From positions 3,236 through 12,834 of the forward strand of contig PKXI01000407.1 of assembly GCA_003133425.1 (NCBI GenBank): 9,599 bases of DNA, in the 5' to 3' direction. Under the pieces are notes generated by a model that did no database searches, was not told the DNA's origin, and saw nothing but the letters and a program-made list of their open reading frames with translations. This document shows positions 4,864-9,599 of this stretch, piece by piece; the stretch's first letter is position 1; every line of letters begins with the position of its first letter. This DNA is from Acidobacteriaceae bacterium (GTDB taxonomy: Bacteria; Acidobacteriota; Terriglobia; Terriglobales; Acidobacteriaceae). Both the position numbers and the translations under genes were made by a program.

Positions 4864-6008
4864 GAAGTTTCGATGAAGCACCTTTCATTGTCATTTGGGA
4901 GCTGACACAGGCCTGCGATCTGGCGTGCGTTCACTGCCGGGCCTGCGCGATTGAGAGCCGAAGCCCATTAGAACTGTCCACTGAGGAAGGTTTCCGCTTG
5001 CTTGAGGAAGTCCGCTCCTTCGGTGACCCACTGATGGTTTTCACTGGCGGCGACCCTTTGAAGCGGCCGGACCTGCTCCCGTTGATCGAGAAGAGCGTGC
5101 GCTTGGGGCTGCGAACCACCGTGACTCCGAGCGCAACTCCACTGCTGACGGAGGGTGCCATCGAACGGTTTAGGGACTGTGGATTGGCCCGGATGGCAAT
5201 CAGCCTCGATGGGCCGGACTCGGAAAGCCACGACGGATTCCGCCGTGTTAACGGTTCCTTCAATTGTACGATTCTCGCGTTGGAACATGCACAACGAATT
5301 GGCCTGCAAACGCAGGTGAACACCACCGTCACCAGGCACAATGTCGGCCGCCTGGGCGAGATTGCGCGGTTGGTCGAGCGCGTTGGCGCGAAGCTCTGGA
5401 GCGTGTTCTTTCTGGTTGCGACGGGACGGGCGTCGGCATCGCAGGACCTGACTGCGGAAGAGTACGAAGAGGTCTTCGCCTTCCTCTACAATCTGTCGAA
5501 GACCGCCCCATTCGACATCAAGACCACGGAAGCCCAGCACTATCGCCGCTACGTGGCTCAAAGCAGAAAGGCCGACAGCGAGGGCGGCGGCGCAGCACGG
5601 CGGACGGCGCCCGAGATCATTCAGCGGCAGGCCGGCATTAACGACGGCAAGGGATTCGTATTTGTATCGCACACGGGGGAAATCTACCCTAGTGGTTTCC
5701 TGCCACTCACTGCAGGGAACGTCCGACGCGACTCGCTTACAGCGGTGTACCGCGAATCACCCCTCTTCCGGACACTCCGCAATGCCGACAATCTGCAAGG
5801 AAAGTGCGGTGAATGCGAATACCGTAACCTGTGCGGTGGTTCCCGATCGCGTTCGTATGCGCTCACGGGGAATCCGCTGGCCGAAGAGCCGCGGTGCATC
5901 TATCAACCGAAGCCGATGGGCAACGCTCTTCCTCGCGATCGGCGCGCGGAACAGGCAGGGATCCCGCCTGTCGGGAACGACACACTCTTCGTCCAGCTAT
6001 ACACCTAA
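4860..6008 (+). CDS. Radical SAM/SPASM protein (NirJ/AhbD-related, TIGR04053-like)
   Basis: A 382-residue radical SAM enzyme. The N-terminal WELTQACDLACVHCRA carries the CxxxCxxC ligands of the SAM-cleaving 4Fe-4S cluster (Cys19, 23, 26). GGDP (63-66) is the SAM-binding loop, and MAISLDGPDSESHDGFR is the typical strand 4 region. FVSHTGEIYPSGFLP then GNVR and the C-terminal SPASM cysteines (316, 319, 325, 346) bind auxiliary Fe-S. Close relatives are haem d1/haem b pathway enzymes (NirJ, AhbD) and the uncharacterised TIGR04053 family; the FVSHTGEIYPSGFLP wording points to the last. I chose ATG 4860 because it forms an ATGA overlap with the cupin stop and has GGAAA about 5 nt upstream; ATG 4854 is possible. 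About 35 residues follow the last SPASM cysteine. The 3' end overlaps a convergent cupin gene. The product is unknown; haem or peptide modification are both possible. Confidence 0.85.
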   Translation: MRSFDEAPFIVIWELTQACDLACVHCRACAIESRSPLELSTEEGFRLLEEVRSFGDPLMVFTGGDPLKRPDLLPLIEKSVRLGLRTTVTPSATPLLTEGAIERFRDCGLARMAISLDGPDSESHDGFRRVNGSFNCTILALEHAQRIGLQTQVNTTVTRHNVGRLGEIARLVERVGAKLWSVFFLVATGRASASQDLTAEEYEEVFAFLYNLSKTAPFDIKTTEAQHYRRYVAQSRKADSEGGGAARRTAPEIIQRQAGINDGKGFVFVSHTGEIYPSGFLPLTAGNVRRDSLTAVYRESPLFRTLRNADNLQGKCGECEYRNLCGGSRSRSYALTGNPLAEEPRCIYQPKPMGNALPRDRRAEQAGIPPVGNDTLFVQLYT

Positions 6009-6344
6009 GCCATGTAATGCCGGGGGATTCTTGATCATGGTCAGGAGCATGACGACTTCACTCTGCGCTTTGATACCGTGTTCCAGGTTTGGCGGCATGT
6101 AAACGAAGGTTCCTTCCGTCGCCTGTTGTTCCTCACCGCCCAGCTTGAGATTGGCCTCTCCCTTCAGGAAAATCAGCGTGGCAGGAAAAGGGGCAGTGTG
6201 CGCTGAAAGCTCTTGTCCCGCCGCAAAGCCGAACAGAATCACCTTTGTTCTGTCATCATTCTGCAGCGTCTGGCTCAGTATCCCGTTCTCGGGTACCTTT
6301 GCCAGCTCGCGAATATCGCGTACGTAAACGTGTACGTCAGTCAT
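5997..6344 (-). CDS. Second small cupin-domain protein
   Basis: A 115-residue single-domain cupin. Motif 1 reads AGQELSAHTAPFPATLIFLK (His49) and motif 2 EGTFVYMPPNLEHGIKA (Glu88, His89), so unlike the other cupin here it keeps the motif 2 histidine. It ends with VVMLLTMIKNPP. The start at 6344 follows an AG-rich leader (GAGGATGATAGAAGA). It lies 25 bp downstream of the metE stop on the same strand, so it may be the last gene of a response regulator-metE-cupin transcript. Its 3' end overlaps the radical SAM gene by 12 bp (TAG at 5997-5999, opposing TAA at 6006-6008), leaving no room for an intergenic terminator. It and the cupin at 4495-4863 align end to end at the domain core and are probably distant paralogues. 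Its role is unknown. Confidence 0.82.
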   Translation of the reverse strand: MTDVHVYVRDIRELAKVPENGILSQTLQNDDRTKVILFGFAAGQELSAHTAPFPATLIFLKGEANLKLGGEEQQATEGTFVYMPPNLEHGIKAQSEVVMLLTMIKNPPALHGLGV

Positions 6345-6369
6345 TCTTCTATCATCCTCGCTAATGGCC

Positions 6370-8682
6370 TCACGGTGGTTTTGCGTTGCCGGCCACCCTC
6401 ACCTGCTCACGGACGCGCCGGGTGGCAGCTACCATGTTTCGGAGCGCGGCCCGCACTTCGTCCCACCCGCGCGTTTTCAGCCCGCAATCGGGGTTCACCC
6501 ATAACTGCTCCGGGCGGAGCACCGTCAGCGCCTTCCGGAGAAGCGCCGCGATCTCCTCGGCGTCCGGCACGCGCGGAGAATGTATATCGTAGACGCCGGG
6601 CCCGATGTCGTTTGGATACTGCTTCTGATTGAAGGTGTCGAGTAGCTCCATTTGCGAACGCGCCGCCTCGACGGAGAGCACATCGGCGTCCATGCGCACC
6701 ACGGCATCGAGAATATCGGCAAATTCGGAATAGCACATGTGCGTGTGAATCTGAGTCTCGTCGTTCGCTCCCGCGGTGGCAAGCCGGAATGCATCGACGG
6801 ACCAGCGCAGGTATCCGGCTTGTTCCGCCCGACGCAAGGGCAGACCCTCGCGCAGGGCGGGCTCGTCTACTTGAATGATGCGCACACCCGCGGCCTCCAG
6901 GTCCGCCACCTCGTCGCGCAGGGCCAGTGCGAGTTGCAACGCGACCTCGGATTTCGGCAGATCGTCCCGGACAAACGACCATTCGAGTAGGGTCACCGGC
7001 CCAGTCAACATACCCTTGACCGGGAGTTCGGTCAAAGACTGCGCGTAACGCGCCCAAGCCGTCGTCATAGGGCTTGTCCGCGACACATCCCCGAACAGCA
7101 AAGGGGGCTTCACGCAGCGTGAGCCATAGCTCTGCACCCAGCCGTTCCCTGTAAAGGCAAAGCCGTGGAGTTGCTCGCCGAAGTACTCCACCATGTCATT
7201 GCGCTCGAATTCGCCGTGCACCAGGACATCAAGCCCGATCTCTTCCTGGAAACGGATGGCGCGCTCGACTTCCGCGCGCAGCAGAGCTTCGTACTCCGTG
7301 CGAGCCATTTTCCCGGACCGGCAAACGGCGCGCGCCCGGCGGACCTCCGCGGTTTGCGGAAACGAGCCGATCGTTGTAGTGGGCAGAATCGGGAGACGCA
7401 GTACAGTTTGTTTCTCGCGTCGGACCGGAAAAGGACTGCAACGCTCGAACATTTCCGGTCGGACCGCCGCCGTGCGACCACGCACCGCTGGGTCGCAGGC
7501 TCGCCTGTCGCGGTGACGCCGGCCGAGAATCGCACGGTTCTCCGCCAGCCGCTCCTCGACTTCCAGCGAGTCTTCGGTGGCCGCCCGCGCCAGGAGTGCG
7601 GTCTCGTCCAGCTTTTGCCTTGCAAACGCCAGCCAGGTTCGGAAGCCGGGATCGAGTTGATGCTCTGCTTCCAGATCGACCGGAATGTGGAGCAACGAGC
7701 ATGATGGCGCAACCTGGATGCGCTCGGAGCCCAGCCGCCCAGCGGCCATGCGGATCATCTCCAGAGCCCGATCCAGATCCGACCGCCAGATATTTCGGCC
7801 ATCCACCACGCCGAGCGACAACAGCAGGTTGTCGGGCGCCAGCGCCAGAGCTTGCGCGAGCTGGCCAGGACCGCGGACCAAGTCCAGATGCACGCCCGCA
7901 ACCGGTAGCCGCAGAGTGAATTCCAGGTTCTCACCCAGGTCCGAGAAGTACGTCGCCAGGAGAATCTTGGGACTGCGGGCCGGTAGGATGAGCATCTCGT
8001 ATACCCGGCCGAACAGGTTTCGGTGCTCCTCGGGCAGGTCCAGACCGAGGCACGGTTCATCAATCTGCACCCAGTCTGCCCCGGCCGCCGCCAGTTCAAT
8101 CAGCAATTGCCGGTACACGTCAACCAGCGCTTGCGCGATAGCTGCCTGATCCCATCGCACTCCGCGAGCTTTGCCCAACAGCGCCAGCGAGACCGGGCCT
8201 AGTAGCACCGGACGCGTTGTGAGCCCGAGCGCCTTTGCTTCGAGGAACTCCTCGACTGGTTTGCGGCTGGCGAGACGAAACTCCATTCCCGGCTCGAACT
8301 CGGGGACGATGTAGTGGTAATTCGTGTCGAACCACTTGGTCATCTCCATCGCTGGAGCGGACTTGTTTCCGCGCGCCATGGCGAAATACGTGGGCAGGTC
8401 CAAGTCTTCGAAATGGCGGCCGTATCGCGCGGGAATGGCGCCGACCAGCACGGCCGCATCCAGCACGTGGTCGTATAGCGAAAAATCATTCGACGGGATA
8501 TGAACGATGCCCGCCTCCGCTTGAATCCGCCAGCGGGCGGCGCGGAGTTCCCGGGCTGCCGCCTCCAACTCCTGGGAGCTCCATTCGCCAGACCAGAACC
8601 GCTCCAGGGCGACCTTCAACTCCCGGTGCAATCCGATGCGCGGATAACCGAGGTTGCCTGCCGCGATTGAATGTGTGTTCAT
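6370..8682 (-). CDS. metE: Cobalamin-independent methionine synthase
   Basis: MetE transfers the methyl group of 5-methyltetrahydropteroyl-triglutamate to homocysteine to give methionine, without B12, in the cytoplasm. The 770-residue length fits the family (about 755-765). The N-terminal barrel begins GNLGYPRIGLHRELK. The catalytic C-terminal barrel begins LPTTTIGSFPQT and includes VHGEFERNDMVEYF. The zinc ligands fall at His648, Cys650 (HTHMCYSEF), Glu672 (SVEAARS) and Cys733 (NPDCGLKTR), each a constant 7 residues from the E. coli His641/Cys643/Glu665/Cys726, so the site is complete. The linker around residues 395-425 is Arg-rich and less conserved. The ATG at 8680-8682 has no obvious Shine-Dalgarno. 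A response regulator gene ends 58 bp upstream on the same strand. I see no cobalamin or SAM riboswitch in that short gap. Confidence 0.97.
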   Translation of the reverse strand: MNTHSIAAGNLGYPRIGLHRELKVALERFWSGEWSSQELEAAARELRAARWRIQAEAGIVHIPSNDFSLYDHVLDAAVLVGAIPARYGRHFEDLDLPTYFAMARGNKSAPAMEMTKWFDTNYHYIVPEFEPGMEFRLASRKPVEEFLEAKALGLTTRPVLLGPVSLALLGKARGVRWDQAAIAQALVDVYRQLLIELAAAGADWVQIDEPCLGLDLPEEHRNLFGRVYEMLILPARSPKILLATYFSDLGENLEFTLRLPVAGVHLDLVRGPGQLAQALALAPDNLLLSLGVVDGRNIWRSDLDRALEMIRMAAGRLGSERIQVAPSCSLLHIPVDLEAEHQLDPGFRTWLAFARQKLDETALLARAATEDSLEVEERLAENRAILGRRHRDRRACDPAVRGRTAAVRPEMFERCSPFPVRREKQTVLRLPILPTTTIGSFPQTAEVRRARAVCRSGKMARTEYEALLRAEVERAIRFQEEIGLDVLVHGEFERNDMVEYFGEQLHGFAFTGNGWVQSYGSRCVKPPLLFGDVSRTSPMTTAWARYAQSLTELPVKGMLTGPVTLLEWSFVRDDLPKSEVALQLALALRDEVADLEAAGVRIIQVDEPALREGLPLRRAEQAGYLRWSVDAFRLATAGANDETQIHTHMCYSEFADILDAVVRMDADVLSVEAARSQMELLDTFNQKQYPNDIGPGVYDIHSPRVPDAEEIAALLRKALTVLRPEQLWVNPDCGLKTRGWDEVRAALRNMVAATRRVREQVRVAGNAKPP

Positions 8683-8740
8683 GTTCGGACTTTGCTACAG
8701 AATTCACAATTGGAAGCGCGGGGAAACGGCGCCGCAGCTC

Positions 8741-9229
8741 CTATTCAGCTCGGCACAAGATTTCAGGTGCCTGGTGCGGGTTGGCCTTAGCTGGCGGGGT
8801 TTGTGTCGCAGCACCATGCACCATCCGGATCACTTCTTCTGGGCGGAATGGTTTCAGCAACAGATCGTATCCGCCGACGTTGAGCACCTCCGCCCACAGC
8901 GCGTCGTCCGCCAACCTGGAAGTCACAATGAACATCGGCGGCTTGGGCTCGCGAGCCAGGATATCCCAAAGTTGGCGCCAATCTCCGTCCGGCAAATCGC
9001 GGTCACAAATCACGATCGGAGGGCTTGTCCGGCGGAATGCGTCAATTGCTTCCCCGCCGGTGCCCGTCCATTGCAATTCCCACTTGCACGGGCCGATGAT
9101 TCGCAGCAATGCGGTCCGGTCTTCCGGCGCGGCTAGTACCGCCATGAGGCTGGAAGGAGAGTCCGCGCCCTTACCCAAGCGTTCCACAATCCATTGTTTT
9201 CGGCCTTGCGGCGGCGTCGCGATCAACAT
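8741..9229 (-). CDS. Single-domain response regulator (CheY-like receiver)
   Basis: A 162-residue receiver-domain protein without an output domain. The domain core starts near residue 30 (MAVLAAPEDRTALLRII). The phospho-acceptor is Asp76 in PPIVICDRDLPDGDW, the switch Thr/Ser follows in MFIVTSR (Thr103), and the invariant Lys is Lys126 in GGYDLLLKPF. The ATG at 9229 is supported by a strong ribosome binding site (AAGGAAGAGGAGG), giving about 28 residues before the receiver fold. The internal Met29 would give a tighter domain but has no ribosome binding site. The acidic pocket is weak (Glu36-Asp37 of PED). No histidine kinase is in the window. It lies upstream of metE in the same direction and downstream of a LuxR-type fragment, with 105 bp between. 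Confidence 0.83.
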   Translation of the reverse strand: MLIATPPQGRKQWIVERLGKGADSPSSLMAVLAAPEDRTALLRIIGPCKWELQWTGTGGEAIDAFRRTSPPIVICDRDLPDGDWRQLWDILAREPKPPMFIVTSRLADDALWAEVLNVGGYDLLLKPFRPEEVIRMVHGAATQTPPAKANPHQAPEILCRAE

Positions 9230-9334
9230 TCTGCCTCCTCTTCCTTACTCTCGGCTCTTTGAGGGAAGATCACAATGATGTGTTTGTCACGTACCTAGGA
9301 ACATTCGTTATGGCCGCAGGCGGCACGGAGGCTT
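9230..9334. other. Intergenic region between LuxR-type fragment and response regulator gene
   Basis: On the minus strand this holds the response regulator's ribosome binding site and presumably its promoter. A short GC hairpin (GCCGCAGGCGGC on the plus strand, about 9313-9324) has no T-run after it on either strand, so I do not call it a terminator. A CACA-N4-TGTG repeat at 9271-9282 is too short to call an operator. Confidence 0.3.
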
Positions 9335-9599
9335 CTATATGAGGGCGTTCTGCATGGCATGCATCACGGCCTCCAGGTGGTTGTGCGTGCCGAGTTTCTC
9401 GTTGATGCTGTGCCGCTGATTCCGCGGCGTGGGCAGAGTGATACCCAGTTCGCGAGCGATCTCGGAAGAGTTTTTGGCCTGCGCGAATGAGCTAAGGATT
9501 CGCTGCTCTTGTTCGGAAAACGGCGAGACGGGCGCCGCCCGAGTGTTGCGTTTGGCTGGAGGCGGCGACCATTTCTTTGGAGATCTCCAGCATCTTGGC
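9335..9599 (-). pseudogene. LuxR-type transcriptional regulator, C-terminal HTH, apparent frameshift (partial at window edge)
   Basis: The minus strand ends in a LuxR/GerE helix-turn-helix: FSEQEQRILSSFAQAKNSSE then IARELGITLPTPRN and INEKLGTHNHLEAVMHAMQN, with TAG at 9335-9337. The recognition helix reads TLPTPRNQRHSIN where relatives have a TVRNH-type sequence. Following this frame upstream gives a Pro/Arg/Trp-rich stretch with poor third-position GC. A neighbouring frame reads AKMLEISKEMVAASSQTQH with the expected codon bias but would meet a stop inside the HTH. The coding signal therefore seems to switch frame at about 9532-9560, suggesting one inserted base and a broken gene. The 5' part lies outside the window, so its sensor domain is unknown. 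If the HTH frame is in fact continuous upstream, this is simply a partial intact gene. Confidence 0.6.

Noticed and set aside
4968..5672. Open frame of 234 codons on the minus strand
   Set aside because: It is antisense to the radical SAM gene, whose motifs and cysteines fully explain the stretch.
8683..8740. Possible riboswitch upstream of metE
   Set aside because: The gap is only 58 bp, too short for a cobalamin riboswitch, and no SAM riboswitch-like helices were seen.
8235..9278. Long open frame on the plus strand (347 codons) opposite metE and the response regulator
   Set aside because: It is antisense to two well-identified genes, its composition is Pro/Ser/Arg-rich and low-complexity, and it has no recognisable domain or ribosome binding site.
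9271..9282. CACA-ATGA-TGTG inverted repeat upstream of the response regulator
   Set aside because: The arms are only 4 bp long, the flanks are not symmetric, and there is no second copy. It is expected by chance.
9313..9324. GCCGCAGGCGGC hairpin as a terminator for the LuxR-type gene
   Set aside because: The stem is short and no T-run follows it on either strand.

Overview
The window is GC-rich (about 60 % by eye), uses GTG as well as ATG starts, and encodes families often seen together in soil bacteria with Solibacter/Bryobacter-like genomes. I infer Acidobacteriota. That placement rests on remembered family resemblance, not on a search. There are no RNA genes, CRISPR arrays or intact mobile elements.

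Layout. (1) Positions 1-1540 are an eroded flank, mostly on the minus strand: the C-terminal half of an Fpg/MutM-like DNA glycosylase, an intact small carboxymuconolactone-decarboxylase-like protein, a plus-strand IS transposase OrfA remnant with a nonsense codon and a 1-nt frameshift, and the first 48 codons of a hemerythrin-like gene cut off at the transposase remnant. (2) Positions 1550-6344 are the functional core. A minus-strand gene resembling the DUF7009 family (frameshifted near its 5' end) diverges from a plus-strand gene for an NnrS-type haem-copper membrane protein carrying a C-terminal DUF1858-like domain. A YwiC-like membrane protein follows it. Next comes a separate unit of a small cupin overlapping (ATGA) a radical SAM/SPASM protein of the NirJ/AhbD/TIGR04053 type. 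A second, related cupin lies on the opposite strand, and its 3' end overlaps the radical SAM gene by 12 bp. (3) Positions 6370-9229, minus strand, hold a single-domain response regulator and metE (cobalamin-independent methionine synthase); they run in the same direction as the second cupin and may be co-transcribed with it. (4) Positions 9335-9599 are the C-terminal end of a LuxR-type regulator whose reading frame appears broken.

Regulation. Two near-identical 14-bp palindromes, GTGACTTCGGTCAC and GTGACTTGCGTCAC, lie in the two places where core transcription units should start. Both have the 5-4-5 geometry of CRP/FNR-superfamily operators. Their centres are 40.5 and 41.5 bp from the downstream start codons. 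In the divergent direction there is a good -10 (TAGTAT) at the spacing expected for class II activation. With NnrS, a hemerythrin remnant, DUF1858, YwiC-like, cupins and a haem-type radical SAM enzyme, this suggests a small low-oxygen or nitric-oxide-responsive regulon. The function is inferred; the palindromes and their spacing are read directly.

Lesions (an 8-bp tandem duplication, frameshifts, a nonsense codon, truncations) are concentrated in the left flank and at the right edge. The NnrS/YwiC/cupin/radical SAM block and metE have clean full-length frames.
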